A stretch of DNA of 15,300 nt from an uncultured Candidatus Saccharibacteria bacterium (GTDB lineage Bacteria > Patescibacteriota > Saccharimonadia > Saccharimonadales > Saccharimonadaceae): NCBI GenBank assembly GCA_938036845.1, contig CALHWA010000098.1, positions 1 through 15,300 of the forward strand, written 5' to 3'. Below, piece by piece: positions 6,811 through 12,466 of this stretch. The position numbers and the translations under genes are program-made. Within the stretch, counting starts at the first letter, position 1. Each line of letters begins with the position of its first letter. The notes under the pieces are model-generated. The model saw only the letters and a list, made by a program, of their open reading frames with translations, was not told where the DNA came from and ran no database searches.

Positions 6811-7386
6811 ATGGAAAGATTTGTTCGTCCGACAAGCACACTAGAATCACGAGAATTAGAAGGAGCACTGCAGCCACTCGCTGCTGCATTGTTGGAGAGT
6901 GCCCAGTGGCAGCAGCTGAATGGTATAGAGGATGAGACCCCTGAAGTAGCTAAGCAGCTAGCAACCGAGCAGGCCAAACGGGCAGAGCAGTTGGTGCCAT
7001 TCTTGCAAGAGTATGGTTGTGATGCGGATAATAAACCACAGCCAGCCAGCGAGCAACTGGCCGACCGAGAGAGTGCGCTCTACCGCGACGCGCTTGCGGC
7101 GAGCTATATCCAAGAGCTTGAGGCTCAAGGGATAGAGCTGAGTGATGTCGAATTAGTCGCAAACGATGTACCTCTGTCGGATGAACTCCCCGAGAATGAG
7201 CAGCGGCGCTTACTGCTGCCTATTGAGTACGCCTTGCAGGCAGCGGAGCACGAGAATAGAGAGAATGGTACGCTTGCACCAGTGGTAGGGATTGGTCGAG
7301 CAGCCGTCAGACGGGGCAGTCGCCGTGAAGTCGGTGTAACGAGCTCGTCAGACAAGAGTGCATGGCCAGAGGCTGTGGCAGCATAA
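6811..7386 (+). CDS. Hypothetical helical Glu/Ala-rich protein (orphan)
   Basis: I do not recognise this 191-residue protein. It is Glu-, Ala-, Gln- and Leu-rich and expected to be mostly helical (long amphipathic stretches at about 14-70 and 85-150). It has a switch to a basic, glycine-containing tail around residues 160-172 (GIGRAAVRRGSRRE). There is no signal peptide, membrane helix or cysteine motif (a single Cys). GGGAGG sits 6 bases before the ATG, a strong ribosome site, and an intrinsic terminator follows 21 bases after the stop, so this is a complete single-gene unit. It diverges from the 6137 gene. The acidic helical body with a basic tail would suit a partner-binding or nucleic-acid-associated protein, but that is a guess. 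Confidence 0.65.
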   Translation: MERFVRPTSTLESRELEGALQPLAAALLESAQWQQLNGIEDETPEVAKQLATEQAKRAEQLVPFLQEYGCDADNKPQPASEQLADRESALYRDALAASYIQELEAQGIELSDVELVANDVPLSDELPENEQRRLLLPIEYALQAAEHENRENGTLAPVVGIGRAAVRRGSRREVGVTSSSDKSAWPEAVAA

Positions 7387-7406
7387 ACCCTATAGAAGCA
7401 AAGAAT

Positions 7407-7433
7407 AAAACCAGCTACAAAGGCTGGTTTTTT
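7407..7433 (+). terminator. Intrinsic terminator of the 6811-7386 gene
   Basis: AAAACCAGC (7407-7415), loop TACAAAG, GCTGGTTTT (7423-7431) form a 9-bp perfect stem running into a T-tract. It is the clearest terminator in the window. Confidence 0.9.
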
Positions 7434-7640
7434 CACTATTTGTATTGCGCTTCATTGTACTAAAATACTTAAATACTTGAGAAAGTTAGTGGATGAGAGA
7501 GGGGATAGACAGGAAGAACCTGAACCAATAGACACATTGCGCTGCACCGGTAGTGCTGTTATCAGCCAGAATACACCCATACTTCGCACCCTCCTATCAT
7601 ATCTTTACCTCTGTAAACATGCGCACAAATGTACTATGTT

Positions 7641-7673
7641 CCAAAATTAGACAAAATGGTTGTATAACTTTGG
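7641..7673 (+). promoter_or_regulatory. Operator-like imperfect palindrome over the antitoxin promoter
   Basis: The left arm CCAAAATTAGACAA (7641-7654) and right arm TTGTATAACTTTGG (7660-7673) are inverted repeats matching at 12 of 14 positions around a 5-base centre. The right arm contains the -35 box. This is the size and place expected for an operator bound by a dimer or tetramer of the XRE-type antitoxin encoded just downstream. Confidence 0.65.
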
Positions 7674-7688
7674 CAAGTACGCTACAAT
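7660..7688 (+). promoter_or_regulatory. Promoter of the toxin-antitoxin operon
   Basis: TTGTAT (7660-7665), a 17-base spacer and TACAAT (7683-7688). The start would fall near 7695. AGGAAGGA (7705-7712) is the likely ribosome site for the antitoxin ATG at 7723. Confidence 0.7.
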
Positions 7689-7694
7689 GGAGGC

Positions 7695-7733
7695 ATGATG
7701 CAACAGGAAGGACCAAATCGCAATGAGTTTTGA
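7695..7733 (+). CDS. Possible 12-codon leader peptide overlapping the antitoxin start
   Basis: An ATG-ATG pair 6 bases after the -10 box opens a 12-codon frame (MMQQEGPNRNEF) ending in TGA at 7731-7733, 11 bases into the antitoxin gene in another frame. If transcripts start at 7695, the short frame would begin at the RNA 5' end, as at other genes here. It may couple or damp antitoxin translation, or simply be chance. Confidence 0.3.
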   Translation: MMQQEGPNRNEF

Positions 7734-8580
7734 GGCAAGTATTAGGCAACTGCGTGGCAATGCGGGGCTTTCGCAGCAGGCGGTGGCCGATGCAGTTGGG
7801 ATTGCCCGCGCGACGTATATCAAGCTAGAGAATGGTGGCCGCGAGCCAAAGCTTGGCGAGCTGACGAAGATTAGCCAATACTACGAAGTTGGCGTGCAAG
7901 AATTGATTAGCGGCATTGCCATGACGGACACTGTTGCACAGCAAGCTCAGCACAGTCCGTGGCGGGTGGCGGACGATGCAGCACTGCATGTGAGCGATGC
8001 ACCAGCCGAATACCGCCACGATGATGCGCAGCGTGCCCAGCCTACGGCTGCTCAGTCGCGCGATGCTATCCCGCGGCTCCACACCACCAAACTGCGCCAG
8101 GTGTTACTCTATACGCTAGGCAAGATTGGTGCGCGGCCCAATGTGGGCGAGGCGGTGCTGCATCGGCTGCTGTACTTTATTGATTTTGATTATTACGAGC
8201 GCACAGGCAAGAGCATTACTGGCCTGGCGTATCTGCACGAGACCTATGGGCCCGCGCCGGCTGCAGATTTGCAAGCTTTGGTCGATGAGATGCGGGCCCG
8301 CGATGAGCTTGATGTTATCGAGACGAAGCACTTTAGCCACAAGCAGCGCAAGTTCCTTCCGCTCAAGAATGCCGAGCTGAGCGAGCTCAGCGCCAACGAG
8401 ATCAAGCACATCGATGCCGAGCTAGAGCGCCTCGGGAGCAAGAGCGCTGCCGAGCTGAGCAACCTTGCCTACAAAGATGCGCCATGGGTGATTGCGAAAT
8501 ATGGACAGACGATTGATTACCGCGACACGTTTTATCGGACAGACGTTACCTCTGTAATCGAGTCAGATGATGATTTATAA
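7723..8580 (+). CDS. Antitoxin: XRE helix-turn-helix plus Panacea (DUF4065) domain
   Basis: This 285-residue two-domain protein would neutralise the toxin encoded next and repress its own operon. Residues 4-62 form an XRE/HTH_3 domain, with SQQAVADAVGIARATYIKLE (17-36) as the helix-turn-helix. A flexible linker (about 68-120) leads to a Panacea/DUF4065 domain (about 123-272). Its family hallmarks are LHRLLYFIDFDYYERTGKSI (146-165), then TGLAY followed by YGPAP (175-179), and a C-terminal LSNLAYKDAPWVIAK (245-259). Panacea domains (SocA-like) are known as versatile antitoxin modules that bind many unrelated toxins, often with a DNA-binding N-terminus. The gene overlaps the toxin gene by 14 bases and has a palindromic operator upstream, so the context fits a type II TA antitoxin. 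The domain assignment is firm, the function inferred. Confidence 0.85.
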   Translation: MSFEASIRQLRGNAGLSQQAVADAVGIARATYIKLENGGREPKLGELTKISQYYEVGVQELISGIAMTDTVAQQAQHSPWRVADDAALHVSDAPAEYRHDDAQRAQPTAAQSRDAIPRLHTTKLRQVLLYTLGKIGARPNVGEAVLHRLLYFIDFDYYERTGKSITGLAYLHETYGPAPAADLQALVDEMRARDELDVIETKHFSHKQRKFLPLKNAELSELSANEIKHIDAELERLGSKSAAELSNLAYKDAPWVIAKYGQTIDYRDTFYRTDVTSVIESDDDL

Positions 8581-8992
8581 GCAGGCAACAGAATTTTCAA
8601 GTGATCTCCAAGCGCTGGCACAGCGCATTCCCACGCTGCCAGCCGATATTGAGCGCGTCAAGCCGCGGCTGGTGCGTATCTTTGCTGAGCCAAGCGAGGC
8701 GGTGGTGGCGGATTTTCGCCAGCAGCTCTTTGCGTGTGGCAAGGCGGCCATTATACAGCAAACTGCTCAGTGCACAGTAGTGCAGCTCTGCCTCGATACC
8801 GACACAACAGCCTATCGACGGGCGGTGTGGCTGGTGTTTGCGGTAGTGCGAGCACTGCCGCGTAGTGTACCGTCGCGGGCTGCTCGAGCTGCCAGCACGA
8901 TTATCCTTATCGAGGTCTACGCCACCCCTGATAAAGCGCATGGGGACAAGCGGCGTATCAAGCGAATTATGAACAAATTGGAGGAGGCATAA
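8567..8992 (+). CDS. Putative RelE/HigB-like toxin paired with the Panacea antitoxin
   Basis: This 141-residue basic protein starts inside the end of the antitoxin gene (14-base overlap; the tandem ATGs make M1 or M2 possible). It opens with a helical FSSDLQALAQRIPTLPADIE (10-29), like the 'F..dlk.L.kr...l..Di' start of RelE-type toxins. It ends with TIILIEVYATPDKAHGDKRR (111-130) and a Lys/Arg-rich tail, resembling the 'i.fiEiYyKgdKenhD..RI' end of HigB/RelE-like proteins from Panacea loci. Basic residues near the end would suit mRNA cleavage on the ribosome, but no catalytic set can be assigned by eye. The antitoxin-then-toxin overlap is the main reason to call it a toxin. The family is less certain than the role. 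Confidence 0.6.
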   Translation: MMIYKQATEFSSDLQALAQRIPTLPADIERVKPRLVRIFAEPSEAVVADFRQQLFACGKAAIIQQTAQCTVVQLCLDTDTTAYRRAVWLVFAVVRALPRSVPSRAARAASTIILIEVYATPDKAHGDKRRIKRIMNKLEEA

Positions 8993-9069
8993 TGTAGAGC
9001 AACAGGGTACTCACACTGGTCGAAAATAAGCTGCGTAGAAGAGAAGAGAGCCACGCATGGCTGATGGGG

Positions 9070-9098
9070 TTGACAAACAAGACGCGATTTGCTAGAGT
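9070..9098 (+). promoter_or_regulatory. Strong promoter without a downstream ORF
   Basis: A perfect TTGACA (9070-9075), a 17-base spacer and TAGAGT (9093-9098). Transcription would start around 9105, but no credible plus-strand ORF follows before the convergent gene at 9417. Confidence 0.6.
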
Positions 9099-9104
9099 AG
9101 TGTC

Positions 9105-9180
9105 CTTGGGTCTGGGGTATAGACAATACTACTCTTGTCCGGTTTGCTGTCTTGTGACTGTGTGATACCACTGTTTTTTG
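9105..9180 (+). ncRNA. Candidate small non-coding RNA
   Basis: Downstream of the 9070 promoter, GGTAT (9116-9120) can pair with ATACC (9165-9169), enclosing a GACAA/TTGTC hairpin (9122-9139). TTTTTT (9174-9179) follows shortly after. This could be a small RNA of about 75 bases ending at the T-run, or a longer one of about 150 bases ending at the inverted repeat at 9214-9257. It matches no RNA family I know. Confidence 0.35.
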
Positions 9181-9200
9181 CACTCCGCTTTCTACCGCTT

Positions 9201-9267
9201 ATGCTTCCTCCGACCAAATACTCGCTCTAGGCTCCCAATATTAGAGCGAGTATTTGGGCTGAGGCAT
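9201..9267. terminator. Long perfect inverted repeat, possible bidirectional terminator
   Basis: CCAAATACTCGCTCTA (9214-9229) and its exact complement (9242-9257) form a 16-bp stem with a 12-base loop. Outer pairing (ATGC/GCAT at 9201-9204 and 9264-9267, CTC/GAG at 9208-9210 and 9261-9263) can extend it. The GC core is flanked by AAATA and TATTT, the layout of a two-way terminator between convergent genes, although the T-tract is short. It may also be the end of the candidate ncRNA. Confidence 0.5.
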
Positions 9268-9272
9268 CCATA

Positions 9273-9320
9273 CCTCTCGAGATGCGAGATGCGAGAGGCG
9301 CTCCATCGATGTGGTGCGCC
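9273..9320. repeat. Two adjoining hairpins
   Basis: CCTCTCG (9273-9279) pairs with CGAGAGG (9292-9298) around a loop containing the tandem repeat GATGCGA-GATGCGA. Next, GGCGC (9297-9301) pairs with GCGCC (about 9315-9319), with an inner CCA/TGG stem. The two hairpins share the bases GG, so they may exclude one another. Confidence 0.45.
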
Positions 9321-9416
9321 GCGTAGCTACAAATAAAGCACCCGTCACAAACTATTCATAACAGTGTAGCACATTTGTTGCAATTTTGTGCAAAATAAGC
9401 AAATAAGTATCAGTCG

Positions 9417-10052
9417 CTAGCGATACATACCACGCTTGCGATTTTGCAAAAATAGCACAAGACTAACGACGAAGGCGATGGCATATACGGTGATAAAGAA
9501 GGCATAAAGGCATAATGAGATAATTGCCTCATGAGAAGGAACATTCCAGAGGTTTGGTGCTATCACATAGGTTTGTTTGGTATAGCTTTCTCCAAGCACC
9601 CCGACTGTTGCGTGGGCAATTATCTCAAGTAGGTTAACAATGAGCATGCCACCAGTAACGAATAGACCCTGCGACACACTGCTATCACCCTCCGTTTGCT
9701 CTGGTGCAACAATGAGCAAAATCGGCAGTATGCCAAGGTTTACATAAATAATGTAGCTGTACGCAGCGCCAAGAATACCAAAAATAGCGGCAATGACGAT
9801 GTACAACACCAACAGCGCAAATAATAGCCCGGCAGACACCCAGCGAATAACTGCACCAAATGACGAGCCAGTGCGTCGCATGGCTGTAGGCGAATAAGCT
9901 GGCGGCATTGGTGCTGGTGTGCTTTGTAGCTGCTGAGGTGGCTGTGGGGGGTGTTGTCCGTATGGCTGTGGTGGTTGTTGCTGGGGATATGGTTGCTGGA
10001 CGTACGGCTGAGGCTGCTGAGGTTGCTGTGGGTATGGTGAGGAAGGTGTCAT
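9417..10052 (-). CDS. Four-helix membrane protein with Pro/Gln-rich N-terminus
   Basis: This 211-residue protein has residues 1-55 made largely of Pro, Gln and Tyr (PQQPQPY-type repeats), so a disordered cytoplasmic or surface tail. Four predicted membrane helices follow at about 67-93, 96-116, 129-154 and 174-202, then a basic end (NRKRGMYR) likely facing the cytoplasm. There is no signal peptide. Such proteins are common in host-associated CPR bacteria, but their function is unknown and no family is recognised here. The ATG at 10050-10052 is preferred because an upstream in-frame start lies ahead of the TATAAT box at 10062-10067. It diverges from rpsU and converges on the toxin gene. Confidence 0.75.
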   Translation of the reverse strand: MTPSSPYPQQPQQPQPYVQQPYPQQQPPQPYGQHPPQPPQQLQSTPAPMPPAYSPTAMRRTGSSFGAVIRWVSAGLLFALLVLYIVIAAIFGILGAAYSYIIYVNLGILPILLIVAPEQTEGDSSVSQGLFVTGGMLIVNLLEIIAHATVGVLGESYTKQTYVIAPNLWNVPSHEAIISLCLYAFFITVYAIAFVVSLVLFLQNRKRGMYR

Positions 10053-10061
10053 AGTAGATTG

Positions 10062-10067
10062 ATTATA
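10062..10067 (-). promoter_or_regulatory. -10 box of the membrane-protein gene, near-leaderless
   Basis: Minus-strand TATAAT is 9 bases before the start codon, with no Shine-Dalgarno site between them. The expected transcript start is within a few bases of the ATG. Confidence 0.6.
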
Positions 10068-10270
10068 ATACAGAGACAAGCGATGCGCCAGCAAAAATAG
10101 CCCAATAGCCCAGCCCTAGAGTATCGCCGTTGCTCATACCTCTCTGCGCGAGGGCGAACTGTACGAGTTTCGGGGCTATGCTGACACCAGGGTGGTGAGG
10201 GGTGTAGCGTGTTTGAGCGCTGGTTTTTGTAGGCAGCACAGCAATTTGCACAACTTTGCGCGCGATAGAA

Positions 10271-10298
10271 TTGCAAAAATTGTCGCATCTGCTATAAT
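10271..10298 (+). promoter_or_regulatory. rpsU-yqeY promoter
   Basis: TTGCAA (10271-10276), a 16-base spacer and TATAAT (10293-10298). The ATG of rpsU begins 10 bases after the -10 box, so the leader would be only a few bases. GAGGAG in the gap would be largely untranscribed. Confidence 0.7.
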
Positions 10299-10308
10299 GA
10301 GGAGCGAT

Positions 10309-10524
10309 ATGGTACAAGTAACACGAAAAGACGAGCGCGAGGCGAATGAGAACATCATCCGTCGGTTTAACAGCCGAGTGTTGAAGAGCGGTGTGCTAGC
10401 AAAGGCACGGGCATCGATGCGGTTTGCCAAGCCGATCAGCAAGACCGATCGCCGCAAAAAGGCGATTACCCGTCGTCAGCGCAAGGCTGACAAGATGGCC
10501 AAAGTTCGCCTGGGGATCCGCTAG
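10309..10524 (+). CDS. rpsU: 30S ribosomal protein S21
   Basis: This 71-residue, very basic protein of the small ribosomal subunit helps mRNA binding at initiation. It shows the S21 pattern: an acidic/polar N-terminus with NIIRRFNSRVLKSGVLAKAR (residues 16-35), then a Lys/Arg-rich tail (TDRRKKAITRRQRKADKMAK). It is close to the usual 58-72 residues. The ATG at 10309 is chosen because earlier in-frame ATGs lie in or before the -10 box. Its TAG stop abuts the GTG start of yqeY with no gap, a neighbour pair widespread in bacteria. Confidence 0.93.
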   Translation: MVQVTRKDEREANENIIRRFNSRVLKSGVLAKARASMRFAKPISKTDRRKKAITRRQRKADKMAKVRLGIR

Positions 10525-10983
10525 GTGACGACGCTCAAGCAGCGTATCAAAGACGAAATGAAAGCCGCTTTGCTTAGCGGCGATCGTTTTGTTGGTGACA
10601 CCTTGCGCAACCTTGGTGCTGCTATCCTTGATGAGGAGGTGAAGCAGGGCGTGCGCGAGACTGGCCTGGACGATGCTGCCGTCGAGCAGGTGATCGTCCG
10701 TGAAGTGAAGAAGCGGCGCGATGCCGCAGCAATCTATCGCACCAATGGTCGCCCTGAACTTGCTGAGCCCGAGGAGCGCGAGATGGCAGTGCTCCAGCAC
10801 TATCTGCCACAGCCACTGAGTGATGAGGAGTTGCAAGCCGTGGTGACCCAGATGATTGCCGAGCTTGGGGCAGATAATCCACGGATGACGGGTCAGGTGA
10901 TTGGCGCTGTTAAGGCTAAGGTGGGCAACCGGGCCGACGGTGGGGCCATTGCCCAGCTGGTGCAACGTGCCCTTGCCCCGTAG
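10525..10983 (+). CDS. yqeY: YqeY-family protein (GatB/YqeY domain)
   Basis: This 152-residue YqeY-like protein is homologous to the tail domain of GatB, the tRNA-binding subunit of Glu/Asp-tRNA amidotransferase. It is often encoded beside rpsU and its cellular role is not firmly known. Visible hallmarks: LKQRIKDEMKAALLSGDRFV (4-23), RNLGAAILDEE (28-38), VIVREVKKRRDAAAIYRTNG (56-75), VLQHYLPQPLSDEEL (about 89-103) and GQVIGAVKAKVGNRADGGAI (123-142). The start is a GTG directly after the rpsU stop. It gives the family's full N-terminus, whereas the first ATG is 11 codons in and would cut it. It shares the rpsU promoter. Confidence 0.92.
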   Translation: MTTLKQRIKDEMKAALLSGDRFVGDTLRNLGAAILDEEVKQGVRETGLDDAAVEQVIVREVKKRRDAAAIYRTNGRPELAEPEEREMAVLQHYLPQPLSDEELQAVVTQMIAELGADNPRMTGQVIGAVKAKVGNRADGGAIAQLVQRALAP

Positions 10984-11037
10984 TTTTATGACACGAGCAA
11001 TAATTTTTCTTAATAATAACTATAACCACATAATAAC

Positions 11038-11044
11038 AAGGAGG
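11038..11044 (+). promoter_or_regulatory. Consensus ribosome-binding site of adk
   Basis: AAGGAGG is 5 bases before the adk ATG, the strongest Shine-Dalgarno site in the window. The adk leader region (10984-11037) is AT-rich, but no clear promoter was seen. Confidence 0.8.
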
Positions 11045-11049
11045 CACAG

Positions 11050-11601
11050 ATGATTCTTTTGTTTGGCCCAACTGGTGCCGGTAAGAGTATGCAAGGGCAG
11101 ATGCTGGCAGTACGCCAGGGGTGGAAGTGGCTCTCGACGGGTGAGATGCTGCGCCAGAGCACCGATCCAGCGGTGATCGCTACCCTCAAAGCTGGTGAGC
11201 TCGTGAGTGATAAGCTTACCTACCAAGTCTTCGATCATGCGGTGCAAGAGGCGTATCGCAAGCATTACCAAAACATTATTGTTGATGGATTCCCACGTAC
11301 GAAAGAGCAAGCCGCGTGGCTTGATGACCACCTCGCACGTACTGGTGATAACATTGACCTCGTCGTGGTGCTGGAAGTGCCTGAGCAGGAAATTATGCGC
11401 CGCTTAGCCAAGCGAGGCCGAATGGAGGATACACCCGAGACGATTGCGCGTCGCATGGCCATCTACCGCCAAAAGATGTACCCAGTACTTGGTATCTTTG
11501 CTGAGGCTGGGGTGAAAATCATTCACCTCGACGGGACTGGCACCGCGGGCGAAGTGCACGACCGGATTTATGACGAGGTAATGCACGCATGGCCCAACTA
11601 A
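11050..11601 (+). CDS. adk: Adenylate kinase (short-LID form)
   Basis: This enzyme interconverts ATP + AMP and 2 ADP in the cytosol. It has 183 residues and is a short form lacking the zinc-finger LID insert. P-loop GPTGAGKS (6-13) is followed by MQ, against GxPGAGKGTQ in most adenylate kinases. STGEML (29-34) and DGFPRT (79-84) are the AMP-binding motifs. RRLAKRGRMEDTPETIARRM (117-136) is the short LID, with the catalytic arginines. The deviating P-loop (GKSMQ) keeps the phosphate-binding Lys and puts a regular Walker Ser after it. A related nucleoside-monophosphate kinase cannot be fully excluded, but the adk-map pairing supports adk. The end overlaps map by 13 bases. Confidence 0.88.
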   Translation: MILLFGPTGAGKSMQGQMLAVRQGWKWLSTGEMLRQSTDPAVIATLKAGELVSDKLTYQVFDHAVQEAYRKHYQNIIVDGFPRTKEQAAWLDDHLARTGDNIDLVVVLEVPEQEIMRRLAKRGRMEDTPETIARRMAIYRQKMYPVLGIFAEAGVKIIHLDGTGTAGEVHDRIYDEVMHAWPN

Positions 11602-12359
11602 TTACTGGTGTCAAGACGCCCGAGCAACTCGAGGCAATGCGCGAAGGAGGTAAGCGCCTGGCACAGATTTTTGCTGATATCCGTCAATTTGTCCATGCCG
11701 GGGTAAGCGAGAAGCAGATCGATGCCTTTACGGCAGAACGGATTGCTGCCTACGGTGCTGAGCCAACCTACAAAACCCCAGAGGTGAATTTCCCTGGGGT
11801 AATTTGTATTAGCACCAACGAAGCAATCGTCCATGGCGTACCAAGCGATTATATCTTGCAGCGGGGCGATGTGGTCAGTTTTGACCTCGTTATTACCTAC
11901 CGCGGGATGAAGACAGACAGCGCCTTTACTATGGTGGTGGACGATGCACCCACTGGGGCTATTAAGCACCTACTCCACACCACTGAGCGCAGTCTCTATG
12001 CTGGCATTGACGCGATCAAAGGGCCAGTGCGCACTGGCGATATTGGTGCAGCGGTGGAAGCTGTGCTACAAAGGGGCCGCCTTGGGATTATTCGCGAGCT
12101 GGTGGGGCACGGTGTGGGCCTCGAGATGCACATGCCACCCGACGTGCCCAACTATGGTCGCAAAGGCACTGGCCCGCTGCTCCAGCCTGGCGATACCATT
12201 GCTATCGAGCCTATGGCTACCCTAGGTGGTAGCGCTATCTACAGTGATACTGCTGGCGATGGCTGGACAATTTACAGCCGTGATGGTAGTCTGGCTGCCC
12301 ACTTCGAGCACACTGTCCTTATCACTGAGACAGGGGCGGAGATTATGACGAAGCTGTAG
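11589..12359 (+). CDS. map: Methionine aminopeptidase, type I
   Basis: This enzyme removes the initiator methionine from nascent proteins after deformylation, acting downstream of the def product. It has 256 residues, standard length for type Ia. All five metal ligands are visible: Asp99 (SFDL), Asp110 (KTDSAF), His174 (GHGVG), Glu207 (IAIEPM) and Glu240 (HFEHTVL). The substrate-contacting His82 is in NEAIVHGVP (78-86). The ATG at 11589 lies within the end of adk (13-base overlap), so the two are translationally coupled. adk-map is a conserved pair, normally inside the ribosomal-protein operon after secY. Here it follows yqeY instead. Confidence 0.95.
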   Translation: MAQLITGVKTPEQLEAMREGGKRLAQIFADIRQFVHAGVSEKQIDAFTAERIAAYGAEPTYKTPEVNFPGVICISTNEAIVHGVPSDYILQRGDVVSFDLVITYRGMKTDSAFTMVVDDAPTGAIKHLLHTTERSLYAGIDAIKGPVRTGDIGAAVEAVLQRGRLGIIRELVGHGVGLEMHMPPDVPNYGRKGTGPLLQPGDTIAIEPMATLGGSAIYSDTAGDGWTIYSRDGSLAAHFEHTVLITETGAEIMTKL

Positions 12360-12392
12360 AGTGTTGATTTGCCAACACAGTACCAGGTCTAG

Positions 12393-12423
12393 AAACTCGT
12401 CAGGATAATGAATGACGAGTTTA
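12393..12423 (+). terminator. Candidate terminator after map
   Basis: AAACTCGTC (12393-12401) and GACGAGTTT (12414-12422) form a perfect 9-bp stem with a 12-base loop and end in TTTA. A second hairpin, GTGTTG/CAACAC (12361-12378), directly follows the stop. The T-tract is short. Confidence 0.5.
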
Positions 12424-12432
12424 TGCTATACT
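12424..12432 (+). promoter_or_regulatory. Extended -10 promoter of the 12467 gene
   Basis: TGC-TATACT (12424-12432) is an extended -10 element with no clear -35. It starts right after the map terminator hairpin. AGAGG (12455-12459) is the ribosome site for the ATG at 12467. Confidence 0.5.
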
Positions 12433-12466
12433 AAGCATACATTAAAGTAACTACAGAGGTATAGAT

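Larger units (their letters stand above)
7387..7722. other. Gene-less stretch before the toxin-antitoxin operon
   Basis: This interval holds the terminator at 7407-7433 and the antitoxin operator/promoter at 7641-7688. The AT-rich middle (7441-7640) shows only a short direct repeat (AATACTT around 7465-7478) and no convincing gene or RNA. Confidence 0.6.
8993..9416. other. 424-base gene-less stretch rich in inverted repeats
   Basis: This lies between the convergent toxin gene and the membrane-protein gene. It contains a near-consensus promoter with no following ORF (9070-9098), a T6 run, a long perfect inverted repeat (9214-9257) and two further hairpins (9273-9320). Close to the membrane-protein stop there is a weak minus-strand hairpin (GTATC/GATAC, 9407-9426). 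No tRNA, RNase P, tmRNA, SRP or 6S signature was recognised. Confidence 0.6.

Noticed and set aside
6674..6889. Upstream hydrophobic extension of the 6137 gene, which looks like a signal or membrane segment.
   Set aside because: It overlaps the divergent promoters and the start of the 6811 gene on the other strand, and a good ribosome site precedes the internal ATG at 6671-6673.
7489..7650. Possible 53-codon frame from a GTG before the antitoxin promoter.
   Set aside because: No ribosome site, odd composition, ends inside the operator palindrome and resembles nothing known.
8993..9416. Considered tmRNA, RNase P RNA, SRP RNA, 6S RNA, TPP riboswitch or T-box for the structured gap.
   Set aside because: None of the conserved core sequences of these RNAs was found.
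10192..10308. Upstream in-frame extension of rpsU (39 extra codons).
   Set aside because: It would run across the TTGCAA-TATAAT promoter, and S21 proteins do not carry such an N-terminus.
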